The notes beneath the pieces are model-generated. The model made no database searches and had not been told where the DNA came from. It was given only the letters and a program-made list of their open reading frames with translations. Shown here one piece after another: positions 43,158 to 55,198 of a stretch of DNA of 64,000 nt. The position numbers and the translations under genes were made by a program. The DNA is from Nicotiana tabacum (Eukaryota > Streptophyta > Magnoliopsida > Solanales > Solanaceae). Position 1 is the stretch's first letter. Each line of letters opens with the position of its first letter. The stretch is taken from assembly GCF_000715075.1 (NCBI RefSeq), contig NC_134087.1:107299161-107363160 (forward strand), read 5' to 3'.

Positions 43158-44840
43158 ATGTCAAACTCACAATCCGCACTCATATATGTTGACAATGAAT
43201 CCGTCCATCACGGTAAAAATAACAACATAGTTCCTAGTGACAGTGTACCGCCGGTCGATCCCATCAAAATTTTGATCGCGAACCCGATTGATGCTAACTC
43301 ACATGTGGCCATCGACACAAATCTCCCTACCAACCCCGCTAATAGTGTCCGTGGTGGAGCCCGATCGGCAGCTCAAAATACACAAAACATTGGAGGAGAT
43401 GGGATCAATTTATGGATGATCTTCGAAATGTTGCAGGCTCAATAGGCAGTGATAGCCAGTTACAGAACCAAAGCCGCGCACCGAGCAGAATTGAACTCGA
43501 TCCATCCCGGGAAGTCATCCGCAGGGATGAAACGGTCCCATAGAGCCCGAATTAGAACGAATCGGGGACTAACCTCGAGATCATAAAGATGGTCAAGGAA
43601 ATGACAAAACGGGTTAATGACAAAAAAGTAGAAACCTACAATTCTAGGGCCGATCAAATCCCAAGAGCGTCGTTGATATTGAAAGGCCTGGATTCCAAGA
43701 AGTTCATGCAAAAGCCTTTTCCTCCGAGCGCGGCTCCAAAGGCGATCCCTAAGAAGTTCCGCATGCCCGAGATTCCTAAGTACAACGGAACGACCGACCC
43801 AAATGAGCATGTAACCTCCTACACATGTGCCATCAAAGGGAACGACTTGGAGGATGATGAGATCGAGTCTGTCTTTTTGAAAAAGTTCGGGGAGACCCTA
43901 TCAAAGGGAGATATGATATGGTATCACAACTTACCTCCTAATTATAATGACTCGTTTGCTATGCTTGTAGATTCCTTCATAAAAGCACACACTGGAGCTA
44001 TTAAGGTCGAGACCAGGAAGTCAGACATTTTCAAAGTAAAATAGAAGGATAACGAGATGATCAGAGAATTCGTATCCCGGTTTCAAATGGAACGGATGGA
44101 CCTTCCACCGACCGCTGATGTTTGGGCAGTTTAGGCTTTCACCCAAGGACTCAATATTCGGAGCTCGTTGGCTTCACATTAGTTTAAACAAAACTTGGTA
44201 GTATATCCGGCTATCACTTGGGCCGATGTCCATAACCGGTATTAATAAAAAATCAGGGTCGATGATGATCAGCTTGGGCCCTTTTCAGGTCCGTGTATCC
44301 TGTCAGAACTATCGATTAACAAAGATATCGATCATTAATCGAGATTAAACAGTGATTGATATTAGCCGTACAATGGAGATCGAAGAACTAGTGGGTCCGG
44401 ACGAAACTCTATAAGAAATATAAGTAGAAATGATCGAGGTTAGAGCAACCGGGGACTCATGAGCAAAAACAACTTCGACAGGCCCATCGGGCCTAAAAAA
44501 GCATCGAGATTATCGGAGTATAACTTCAACGTCGATGTTACCGCTATTGTATCTACCATCGGGCGCATCAAAGACACCAAATGGCCCTGAACTTTACAGC
44601 CCGATCCATCCCAAAGGGATCTCAACCAAATATCACAACACTCATGGACATAACATAAGACTTCCAACAAGAGAAGAGGTGGCCCGACTGTTCAACAACG
44701 GGCATCTCCGAGAGTTCCTGAGTGATCGTGCCAAGAACCACTTTAGGAATAGGGATTCTAATAAGCAAATCGAGTAGGAGGAACCTTAGCACGTCATTAG
44801 TATGATCATCGGTGGGGTCGATATTCCCTAGGGGCCGATG
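43158..44840 (+). pseudogene. gag of element D (broken)
   Basis: ATG 43158 opens 95 codons (MSNSQSALIYVDNE...), a TAG at 43443. 43589-44044 encodes the gag core (KKFRMPEIPKYNGTTDPNEHVTSY, then MIWYHNLPPNY) and ends in TAG. 44535-44777 covers the knuckle and LPTREEVARLFNNGHLREFL. Parallel to gag of B. Confidence 0.85.
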
Positions 44841-46256
44841 CTGAAGCGCACCAAAGTATACATCACGAGGGAAAAACAGACTCGAGATTACGTACCAGAA
44901 TGAACCTTGTCTTTCAACAAGGAAGACGCTGAGGGAATCGTGTAGCCCTATAACGACGCACTGGTAATATCGGTACTCATAAATAAATCTCAAATTAAGT
45001 GTGTATTAATTGATCCAGGTAGTTCAACCAACATCATTAGATCAAGGGTCATGGAATAACTCAGCCTATAAGACCAGGACGTACTTGCGGTCTGAGTCCT
45101 AAATAGGTTCAACATGGCATGTGAGACCACTAAAGAGGAGATAATATTACTGGTGAACATTGTCAGAATCGTGTAGGAAGCCAAGTTCTATGTAATCGAA
45201 GGGGATGTGAGATACAACGCTTTATTCGGGAGGTCATGGATTCACAACATGAGAGCAGTACCCTCGACAATGTACTAGGTGCTGAAATTCCCAACACCCG
45301 AAGGAGTCAAAACAGTTTATGGGGAACAATCGGCTATCAAGGAGATGTTCGCAATCAATGAGGTGATCCCGGCATCCACACTTTCAACATTGGGGGACCC
45401 TAATTGGATGGTCAAAGACGGGGCCAAATAGCAATCGCCGATACCAGCCTCGATAGGATCGGAGGAACGAGAGGTAGACGAGGACGACGACTATGGAGTT
45501 CCCAGATCTTTTGCAGCCCCTGATGATTCTGATGCTACCAAATCAACAGTCGAGGAACTAGAGAAAGTCGTACTAAGTGATCACTCGCCCGATCGAAAGG
45601 TATAATCTCCAAGCTCAGGAAAAAATTCATTCAATTTCTCATAATTAACGAAGATTGTTTCACTTGGTCCCACCTCGACATGGCAGGGATCTCGCCGGAA
45701 ATAACCACTTACAAACAGAAGAGGAGACCCCAGTCCGAGGCGAAAAATGCTTTCATCAAGGACAAGTTATCTAAACTCCTTAAAATAGTGTCCATTTGGG
45801 AAGTTAAATACCCGTATTGGTTAGCAAACGTAGTGGTAGTCCCTAACAAGGGGAATACATTAAGGATGTGTGTAAACTATAAGGATTTGAATAAGGCATG
45901 TCCCAATGTCTCCTTTCCTTTGCTCAACATCGATCGCATGATTGATGCCACCGCCGGCCACGAGATCCTCAATTTTCTCGATGTCTACTCGGGGTACAAC
46001 TAAATACAGATGAACCCGGACGACCAGGAAAAAACCTCCTTCATCACCAAATATGGAACATACTACTATAACATGATGCCATTTGGATTAAAAATTGCCA
46101 GTGCCACTTACCAATGCCTAGTAAACCGGATGCTCGAGGAACAAATAGGAAAATCCATGGAGGTTTACATTGACGATATGTTGGTTAAGTCCATACGAGA
46201 AGAGGACCATTTGAAACATTTACAGAAAACCTTCAGCATATTGAAGAAATACAATA
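44841..46256 (+). pseudogene. Protease and first part of RT of element D
   Basis: Protease wording is present in pieces (LIDPGSSTNII at about 45007-45040, YNALFGRSWIHNMRA near 45215-45260), with many TAG stops. RT: 45680-46003 (MAGISPEI, LRMCVNYKDLNKACPN, FLDVYSGYN), TAA, then 46010-46256 (TSFITKYGTYYYNMMPFGL, VYIDDMLVKS with intact YIDD). RT is cut by the MULE at 46257. Confidence 0.85.
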
Positions 46257-47231
46257 GGCAAAATACATAAGTTGGCACCCGAACAATGGACCAAATCCCT
46301 GTTACACACTTTCTGTGGACACAAATAATATTACATACTCAACCTTTTAAAAGTGTGTCTAATACACACCGCTTTTGACCAGGACTCAGCATGTGTAAAG
46401 CACCATGATAGAAGCGCGTCTACTAATAAAAATACTGTCTAATTATTTATTTTATGCCATGTGTCTGCAATCTCCTCATCTTCCCTACCCTTCCTCTATC
46501 TCTCTCTTCCGCCATCCAACACCTCCCCCAATAAATCCCTTCTTTTTCTTTTTCTTTCTGATTTTCTCTTAAATATACATATTTTGCATTAATCTCAAGC
46601 TTCCAATCTATTTTGAAGAGGAGGCTGAATTTTTTATTCTGAAAGTTGGTGGTGGCGATGGCAGCCATGGAAATGACAAACACAATTTTGGAAGAGAGCT
46701 ATAAATGAAAATAGTTCGTTTATGTCTTTGTTGATGTAGATAAGCTTCAATAGATATGGTACCCAAGCAGTTGTAATTTTTGATCTACCTTTGCCATTGT
46801 TGCATTTTTTTTAACAATGGCCTTGTTGTGGTGATGATACGGTAGTATGAGCCATGGCTTATTGGCTTTTGATGTTTTTATTTCTTTCTGGGATTAAATC
46901 ACTTGGGCTCCTAATTTTTGGGTTGAATTGTGTGTTCTAATTTTTTGGGTGGTCCGTGGAGGAGGAGATGGAGGTGGAAAAGATGGGGTTGGAGAAGATG
47001 AGGGTATATGTGTAATTTTATATTTTTTGTTTAATTTATTTATGTTAATGACACGTGTCACGACCTTATTGGTGCGTGACATTACCCATATTTAGGTAAA
47101 GTGGTCAAGAAAAAAGTGGGGTGTATTAGACACACTTTTAAAATGTTGAGTGTGTAATATTATTTGTGTCCACAGAAAGTGTGTAACAGGGATTTGGTCC
47201 ATTGTTCGGGTGCCAACTTATGTATTTTGCC
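46257..47231. mobile_element. Mutator-like MITE (975 bp), 9-bp target duplication
   Basis: Long terminal inverted repeats of about 120 bp (46257-46383 and 47105-47231), near identical for the outer ~90 bp, starting GGCAAAATACATAAGTTGGC. AATACAATA occurs at 46248-46256 and 47232-47240. Long TIRs plus a 9-bp duplication indicate the Mutator superfamily. No transposase; the interior has no convincing gene. Confidence 0.88.
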
Positions 47232-47261
47232 AATACAATATGAAGCTGAACCCTAAAAGTT

Positions 47262-48495
47262 ATGTCGTCCTTTGATGGTCACCTGCAAGTGTTAGTTCAA
47301 AATACAAAAAAGTAGAAGGAATGAATGGGTCGTACCTTAGTAGTTATATCGCTTCAAGTGAATTATATTCCAGTTGATCGGTAGTTGCTCACCGTTCATT
47401 TTTCCGAGTTTGTACGATCTCTTACTAGTGATTTTGATAATAAGGACCTTCCTAGTTCGGTCCCAACTTCCCTTCGTTCGGGTTCCGGTTACTTAGCGTG
47501 ATCTTCCTTAACACCAAGTCCCTGACATTGAAATGTCGAAGGTTGACTCTTCGATTGTAATACCTCTCGATTCGGTGCTTTTGGGCGGCCAATCGGATAA
47601 GGGCGACTTCACACCTTTCATTTAATAGCTCCAGGCTTGTATTCATAGCCTCGTCATTCGATTCCTTGATTGCATATCGGAACCTAAGACTTGGTTCTCC
47701 GACTTCGATTGGTTTTAGAGCTTCAGCGCCATAAACCAGCGAGAACAAGCTGGTCCCAGTACTGGACTTCGAGGACGTACATTATGCCCATAGGACTTCA
47801 GGTAGGATTTCCTTCCATTTTCCTTTTGGCATTGGTTAACCTCTTTTTGAGGTTTTGGAGTATGATTTTGTTGGTTGATTCTGCTTGTCCGTTCTCACTA
47901 GGGTTGTAGAGTGTTGATAGGATCATTTTGATCTTATGGTCTTCGAGAAACTTGCTTACTTTGTTGCTAATGAACTGCTTCCCATTGTCGCACACGATCT
48001 TAGCCGGCATTCTGAACCGACATACGATGTGGTTCCAAATGAAATCGGTGACTTCTTTTTCTCTAACCTTCTCATATTCCTGAGCTTCCACCCACTTAGA
48101 AAATTAGTCAGTCATAAATAATATAAATTGAGCCTTAACAGGTGCCCATGGAAGGGGACCAACGATGTTCATTCCCCACTTCATGAATGGCCATGGTGAC
48201 AAACCGGATGCAATAACTCCATGGGTTGATGAATCATCAGAGCATGTCTTTGACATTCATCACATTTTCGTATGAACTCCTTTGTGTCCTTTTCCATATC
48301 GATCCAGTAGTAGCCAGCTCTGATTACTTTTCAAACCAATGATTCAGCACCTGAATGATTTCCGCAAGTGCCTTTGTGAATTTCCCTAAAAAAGGAACTC
48401 AATATCTCCTGGCCCTAGACATATTGCGAGAGGGCGATCAAATGTTCTTCTGAACAGGGTTCCTTCTTCGAAAAAACTAAACCAGACTGCCTTCA
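47262..48495 (-). pseudogene. Integrase of element D, in inverted segment
   Basis: Minus-strand 47452-47748 encodes the C-terminal part (FSLVYGAEAL, RIERYYNRRVNLRHF). 47798-48091 encodes the core end (FIWNHIVCRFRMPAKIVCDNGKQF, YNPSENGQAESTN: second Asp and Glu). The zinc-binding half lies at 48230-48420. 47262-47450 is post-integrase sequence that matches the spacer after integrase in B. The strand is opposite to gag of D. Confidence 0.85.
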
Positions 48496-48499
48496 TACG

Positions 48500-48777
48500 T
48501 AGGGCCCTCGATTCTTTTGGATCCAAGGGCAATTTTTTCAATTTTTAGATATTCTATATATTTGTTTCTCCATTCCGAAATCAGGCTCGTCAAATTATTC
48601 TCAACATGGCCTTCTCCCACTACCGATCTCATGAGTTGTCCGACCACCCCCGAGTTGAACTCATCATCCTCGACCGCCGACCCCAGGTTAGCCAGGGCAT
48701 CGGCCTTACTATTTTAATCCCGAGGTACGTGTTGGAGAATCCATATCTTGAATCGATGTAATGTTACCTGCAACTTA
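48500..48777 (-). pseudogene. RNase H-integrase linker of D, left of chromovirus
   Basis: Minus-strand linker text; the residues before TCCAG (LDKLQVTLHRFKIW, read across the target site) join directly with the RNase H end at 61965 when E is removed. Confidence 0.8.
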
Positions 48778-49489
48778 TCCAGTGTCACGACCCGGATTTC
48801 CCACCCTCGGAAGTCGTGATGGAACCTACTAGTGAAAGCTAGGCAAGCCAATTATTCCAAGTATTTAACTCTTTTCATTTTAATCCCTTAACGATTGTGA
48901 GTTAACACTTTATAAACAGCGGAAACAATAAAGCGGAAGAATGAAATGTTACAATTTAAAATAATACCGATACAAATTTATAAACATAAGCTACCCAGAA
49001 CTGGTGTAACAATCTCACAGACTGTCTAAGAATACTACAAATAGGGGTCTGAAAGATGAATACAAAGCTGTTTTTGAAATACATAAAAGAAACAGAATGG
49101 AAAGATAGAAGGAGACGCCAAGGCTCGCGGACGCCTGCAGGACTACCTCGGGTCTCCGCCACTGGACTGAAGGCAACAATCTCACTGTGGTCCAAAAGCT
49201 GCAGCATCAGGATCTGCACACAGTACAGAGTGTAGTATCAACACGATCGAGCCCATGCGCTGGTAAGTGTCTAGCCTAACCTCGGCGAAGTAGTGACGAG
49301 GCTAGGACAAGACTACCAAATAAACCTGTGCAGTTATATCATGTATAGCAAGTAATAGTGACAGAAACTAGCAGTTAAAGATGGGAAGGGGAAACATGCT
49401 GCGGGGAATATCATGTACAAACAAAATCTCAGTAAAGAAGTGAAAGGAACACGAAAATTCAATTGTAAGCAAGAATAAGGAAATCAAAG

Positions 49490-49830
49490 ACAAGTGCACG
49501 GCATCACCCTTCGTGCTTTTACTCTCGTCCTCACCATAAGAATCAATATAATCGGCATGGCATCACCCTTCGTGCTTTTACCTCACATAATCATGGTACG
49601 GAATTATCCTTCGTGCATTATTACTCATATCATGGCACGACATCGTACATCATGCGACAGACATCACTCTTCATGATTTTACCTCACAATATCGGCACGA
49701 CATCACCCTTCGTGCATTAACACTCTCTCACAAATATCATGCATGACATCACCCTTCATGCTTTTACACTCTCTCACAAATATCATGCACTACATCACCC
49801 TTCGTGCTTTTACACTCTTCCTCACCCAAG
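49490..49830. repeat. Dyad-bearing degenerate tandem repeat in LTR of E
   Basis: About seven units of roughly 45-50 bp, each with CATCACCCTTCGTGCTTTTA or a variant; many units carry GCACG(A)...(T)CGTGC, an inverted repeat able to form a small hairpin. This block is missing from the 5' LTR of the same element. Confidence 0.8.
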
Positions 49831-49879
49831 CAACAATCACAAAGCAATTTGGATAAGGGAATCAATAATATCACTATAA

Positions 49880-50015
49880 AATCCCAGCAAGGGAACAATA
49901 GCATAACAACAATATCCCGGCAAGTGAAACAATATCATGAGTAATAACATCCCGGCAAGGGAGATAATATCAAAAGCAATAACATCCCGGCAAGGGAGAC
50001 AATATCATAAACCTC
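49880..50015. repeat. Tandem repeat of about 30 bp in LTR of E
   Basis: Four to five units with AACATCCCGGCAAGGGAGA and AATATCA; each has a CCC-ggcaa-GGG dyad. Two or so units are kept in the right LTR (57530-57595). Confidence 0.8.
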
Positions 50016-50824
50016 TTCTCTTTTTAACAATTACTTCACAACTCAATTCTCAACCTGAGCCAACGCTCTACAATGTTCAATTTCCAATAATACTTCCACA
50101 AGCCTTGTTCAACAATAGAAATTATCATATAAAGCATGAACAATACGAAACAGAGTCACACCAATCATAGTATAAGGCTCACGGGTATGCTTGACACCGA
50201 CGTATAGATACTCGTCACCACACCTATACGTCGTACTCAACAATTAACACATAGCAAATAAGACTCAACTCCTAATCCCCCAAGCTAAGGTTAGACCAAA
50301 CGCTTACCTCAATGCTACGAACATAATTCAAACCTCAAATACCGCTTTACCTCTTGGTTCCACTCCCAATTTGCTTGTATATAGTCACAATTTACTTTAT
50401 AATATTAATAAATGCTAAATAAACCAATTCTATTGCATGAAATAGGTTTTCTAGCATTTTTCCCAAAAAGTCAAAAATTGACCCCGGGCACGCTTGGTCC
50501 AATCTCGAAATTCGGACCAAAAACTGATTACCCATTCACCCCGAGCCCGGATATACAATTGGTTTTGGAATCCGACCTCAATTTGAGGGCTAAATCCCCA
50601 ATTTTCGATATTCCTAAGTTCTACCCAAATTTCCCAATTCCACCATGAATGCCCTAGATTCTAGGATGAAATCTTATAAAAAGAAGTCAAAGAGTGAAAG
50701 AAATAAGTTAAAAACCACTTACTTGTGTTTTGGGGAAGAAAGAGTGTTTTGAAAAATCGCCTCTTATGTTTTAGGGTTTTGAAAAATAAGAAATGGCTGA
50801 AAAGTCTCGTTTAAATATACCCCT

Positions 50825-50995
50825 CTCATACCCCCACCACTGACCGCATAAAAAGGACCGTGGCCATGGACCTCCACCACGAACCGCGAGATATCGAGCG
50901 CGGCCGTGAAGACATGGCCTTGCTCACCGCTGACCACATAAATCCTACTACGGTCGCGAAGACCCTACTGCGGACCGCGAAGCCTGGTTTCAGAG
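50825..50995 (-). promoter_or_regulatory. GC-palindrome array and TATA region in LTR of E
   Basis: Read on the minus strand: decayed GCGGTCCGC and GCGG-type palindromes with TTTTTATGCGGTC spacers, followed by GGTATATTTAAACGAGA as TATA region (about 50800-50825). The right LTR keeps the same block near 58430-58535 (GACCGCATAAA twice, GCGATCGC). It resembles the arrays of element C though E is a different lineage. Confidence 0.5.
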
Positions 50996-51769
50996 ACCTG
51001 CAACTTTCTCTGAACCTTCAACTGTTATGTTCTAAGTCTAAATTCACTCTGAGGCCTATCTAAAACTCACCTGATCCCTCAGGGCTCCAAACTAATCATG
51101 CACGCAATTCTAAAAATGTTATATGGACTTGCTCGTTTGATTAAATCATCAAAATATCATCAACAACTACGAAGTCAACTCAAATTCATAAAATTACTCA
51201 AAAATATTGAAATTTCCATTTTCTCTCAACTATAGGTCCATTTTATACCAAACCACTTCCGATTCTTACCAAATTCTACAGATTCATCCAATTTATCATT
51301 TTAAACTTGTACTGGGCTCCGGAACCAAGATACGGGCCCGATACCATCAAGAAATTGCATTAATTCACTTCTGAAAGCCTTAATATTTTTCAGAAAATAA
51401 TTTTTTTTAAAAAATTATTTCTCGGGCTTAGGACATCGGAATTCGATTCCGGGAATACGCCCAAGTTTAAATTTTACTACGGACTCTACGAGACCATCAG
51501 ATCACCGGTCAGAGTCCGGGTCCATTGACCAAGAATGTTGACCAAAGTCAACTTTATTCAATTTTAAAAGCCAATTTCCTTATTTTACTTAGTTTTCACA
51601 TAAAAGCTTTCCAGAAGCGCGCCTAGACTACGCACGCAATACGAGGTGAGACAAAAAGAGGTTTGCAATGCCTCGGGACACGGAATTACTTTCAAAACGA
51701 GTGATGACCTAAAAGGTCATCACATTCTCCACCTCTAAAACAACCGTTCATCCTTAAACGGACATAAGA

Positions 51770-52830
51770 AAAGTACCTATGTCGGAGAAAAGATGGGGAT
51801 ATCGGCTCCGCATATCAAACTAGGAGTACCAGGTCATTGCCTCAATAGGCTGACCTCTCCATTGAACATGAACAGAAGGGAAACTCTTTGATCTCAACTG
51901 ACGAACCTGCCAGTCTAGAATTGCTAGCTACTCCTCATAGGACAAGTCCTTATCTAACTGGATAGTGATGAAGTCTAACATGTGGGATGGATTGCCGTGA
52001 TACTTCCGAAGCATGGACACATGAAACACTGGATGTACGACTGATAAACTCGGTGGCAACGCAAGTCTGTAAGCCACCTCTCCCACTCGATCAAGAATCT
52101 CATACGGGCCAATGAATCTAGGGCTAAGCTTGCCCCTCTTCCCAAATATTATCACGCCCTTCATAGGAAACACCCGAAGCAACACCCGTTCGCCGACCAT
52201 GAATGCCACATCACGAACCTTATGGTCGGCATAACTCTTTTGCCTAGATTGAACTGTACGAAGCCTATCTTGAATGATCATAACCTTGTCCAAGGCATCC
52301 TGTACTAGATCTGTACCCAACAACCGAGCCTCTCCAGGCTTGAACCACCCAACCGGCGACCGATACCGCCTACTATATAAAGCCTCACAAGGAGCCATCT
52401 AGATGCTTTACTGATAGCTGTTGTTGTAGGCAAACTCCACTAAAGGCAAGAATTGATCCCACGAGCCTCCAAAGTCAATGACACAAGCTCGAAGCATATC
52501 CTCCAAAATTTGAATGGTATGCTCTGACTGTTCGTCCATCTGAGGATGAAACGCTATGCTCAACTCGACCCATGTGCCCAACTCACGGTGAACGACCCTC
52601 CAGAAATATGAGGTAAACTGTGTACCTCGGTCCGAAATGATAGACGTGGGCACACCATGAATACGAATAATCTCCCGGATATAGATCTCAGCTAACCTCT
52701 CAGAAGAATAGGAAACTACCACAGGAATGAAATGTGCTGACTTAGTCAGCCTATCAACAATAACCCACACTGCATTGAACTTCCTCTGAGTCTGTGGGAG
52801 TCCAACAACAAAGTCCATAGTGATACGCTC
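51770..52830 (-). pseudogene. Integrase and chromodomain-like end of element E
   Basis: 52408-52818: MDFVVGLPQTQRKF (first Asp), ISDRGTQFTS (second Asp), FHPQMDEQSEHTIQ (Glu; Gly-Gln altered). 51928-52398: [11 protein letters not shown] and [19 protein letters not shown]. After a TAG at about 51925 the frame reads VQWRGQPIEAMTW and MRSRYPHLF (51790-51870), the chromodomain remnant of plant chromoviruses. Two stops fall between. Confidence 0.85.
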
Positions 52831-52849
52831 TCACTTCCACTCAGGAATC

Positions 52850-53991
52850 TCAATCTTCTGGAACAAGCCACCAAGTCTTTGATACTCGTACTTTACCTGC
52901 TGACAATTCAAACACCAAGCCACATATGCAACAATATCCTTCTTCATCCTCCTCCACCAAGTCCTGATACATCTTAGCAGCGCATAGATGAATAGTATAT
53001 CGGGAACTATGGGCCTCCTCTAGAATCAAATCTCGAAGTCCATCCATATTAGGCACACTAACTCGACCCTGCATCCTCAAAACTCCATCACCTCCCAATA
53101 TAACCTGCATGGCACCACCATGCCACACCGTGTCCGTAAGGACACACAAATGAGGATCTTCATACTGTCGATCTCGGATATGCTCAAATAATGAAGAACG
53201 AGTGACTGTGCAAGCTAATACATGGCTGGGCTCAGAAACATCCAACACTCACGAACTGATTGACTAAAGCCTGAACATCCAAAGCAAGTGGTCTCTTACC
53301 AAACGGAATATACGCAAGACTGCCCATACTGGTTGACTTTATACTCAAAGCATCGACCACCACATTGGCCTTCCCCTGATGATATAAGATGGTGATATCA
53401 TAATCTTTCAATAGCTCCAACCACCTTCTTTTCCTCAAATTTAGCTCCTTCTTTTTGAACAAGTACTGTAGACTCTTGTGATCCGTGAACACCTCACATG
53501 ACACACAATACAAATAGTGCCTCCAAATCTTCAGCGCGTGAATAATGGATGCTAACTCAAAATCATGAACGGGATAATTCTTCTCATGAATCTTCAACTG
53601 TCGAAGCATAAGAAATGACCTTTCCATCCAGCATCAACACCACACCAAGCCCAATACGAGATGCGTCACAATAAACTGTATATGGCCCTGAACCTATAGG
53701 CAATACCAACACCGGTGCCGTAGTCAGAGCTGTCTTGAGCTTCTGAAAGCTCACCTTACACTCGTCCGACCACCTGAACTGGGCACCCTTCTGGGTCAAC
53801 CTGGTCATCGGGGCTGCAATAGATGAAAATCCCTTCATAAACCGACGGTTATAGCCTGCCAAACCCAAGAAGCTCCGGATCTCTATAGTTGATGTGGGTT
53901 TAGGCCAGTTCTTGATTGCCTCTATCTTCTTCGGATCCACCTGAATACCCTCTGATGATACAACGTCACCCAAGAATGCAACTGAGCTCAA
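52850..53991 (-). pseudogene. RNase H and integrase zinc region of element E
   Basis: 53584-53991: RT thumb ([32 protein letters not shown]) and [13 protein letters not shown] (Asp). 53232-53627: [18 protein letters not shown] (Glu) and [11 protein letters not shown] (Asp), [19 protein letters not shown]. 52850-53248: linker and HLCAAKMYQDL before the knuckle. Frame changes separate the parts. Confidence 0.85.
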
Positions 53992-54051
53992 CCAGAACTA
54001 CTTAGCATACAATTGACTATCTCTCAAAGTCTGAAGAACCACTCTTAGATG

Positions 54052-54625
54052 CTACTCATGCTCCTCCCGACTGCTGGAATATATCAAAATATCACCAATG
54101 AAGACTATCACAAATGAATATAAGTAAGGCTTGAACACTCGGTTCATCAAATCCATGAAAGCTGCTGAGGCATTTGTCAACCCGAATGACATCACCAAGA
54201 AGTCATAATGCCCATACTGAGTGCGAAAAACTGTCTTAGGGATATCGGATGCCCTAATCCTCAACTGATGGTAGCTAGATCTCAAGTCAATCTTCAAAAA
54301 TACTTTGGCACCCTAAAGCTAATCAAACAAATCATCAATCCTCGGCAATGGATACTTATTATTGATTGTGACCTTGTTCAACTGCCAATAATCTATACAC
54401 ATCCTCATCGATCCATCTTTCTTCTTGACAAACAACACCGGCGCACCCCAAGGCGAGACTAGGTCTAATAAAGCCCTTATCAAGAAAGTCTTGCAACTGC
54501 TCCTTCAATTCTTTCAACTCAAGCGGGGCCATACGATATGGTGGGATAGAAATGGGCTAAGTGCCTGGAGGCAAATCAATACAGAAGTCAATATCCCTAT
54601 CGGGTGGCATACCCGACAAGTCTAA
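54052..54625 (-). pseudogene. Reverse transcriptase of element E (active-site Asp lost)
   Basis: 54052-54297: [37 protein letters not shown], and [12 protein letters not shown] where the catalytic box should be F-I-D-D; the first of the pair is Gly. The region upstream (54300-54620) shows the finger part only in fragments. Confidence 0.85.
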
Positions 54626-54706
54626 AGGAAATACCTTAGGAAACTTATGAACAACAGGCACATAATCCATAAAAGGAACCTCGACACTAGAATCACGAAC
54701 ATACGC

Positions 54707-55198
54707 CTAATAGGCCAAACATCCCTCATCAACCACACACCGAGCCTTCATATATGATATAACCCTATAGGTAGAATAATAAGGAGTCCCTCTCCACTCT
54801 AGACAAGGTAAACCCAGCAAGGCTAAGGTCACAGTCTTGGCATGACAGTCTAAGATAGCGTGGTAAGGTGATAACCAGTCCATCCCCAATATGACATCAA
54901 AATCAACCATGTCCAAAAGTAATAAATCTACTCGAGTCTCAAGACCCCTAATCATAACTATACATAAATGATGGACACGATCTACCATAATAGAATTACC
55001 GACCGGTGTAGGCACATATACAAGAGCACTCAAAGAACTACTAAGCATGACCACATACGGTGTAAAATAAGACGACACATAGGAGTATGTAGATCCTGGA
55101 TCAAATAGAACCGAGGCATCTCTACTACAAACCAGAATAGTACCTGTGATAACTGCATCGGACGCCTCAGCCTCAGGCTTGGCTGGAAGAGCATACAT
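54707..55198 (-). pseudogene. Protease region of element E
   Basis: A 163-codon frame with SVLFDPGSTYSYVS (active-site D-P-G-S), VDLLLLDMVDFDVILGMDWLS, the usual end in chromoviruses, then a decayed linker. Open, but out of frame with RT and gag neighbours. Confidence 0.85.

Larger units (their letters stand above)
48783..51724 (-). repeat. 3' LTR of element E (2.94 kb)
   Basis: TGTCACGACC at 48783 to ...TCATCACA at 51724. It pairs with the right LTR except for about 0.6 kb (roughly 49326-49945) absent there. The adjoining GTTTTAGAGGTGGAGAA on the minus strand (about 51726-51745) fits the polypurine tract. Confidence 0.9.

Noticed and set aside
47262..48777. A separate fourth Tat element on the minus strand
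   Set aside because: Both joints match one inverted element, which is simpler; the sequence divergence looks alike too.
49490..49830. Regular spaced repeats with dyads, superficially like a CRISPR array
   Set aside because: Units are degenerate, not unit-spacer; they lie in an LTR of a plant retrotransposon.
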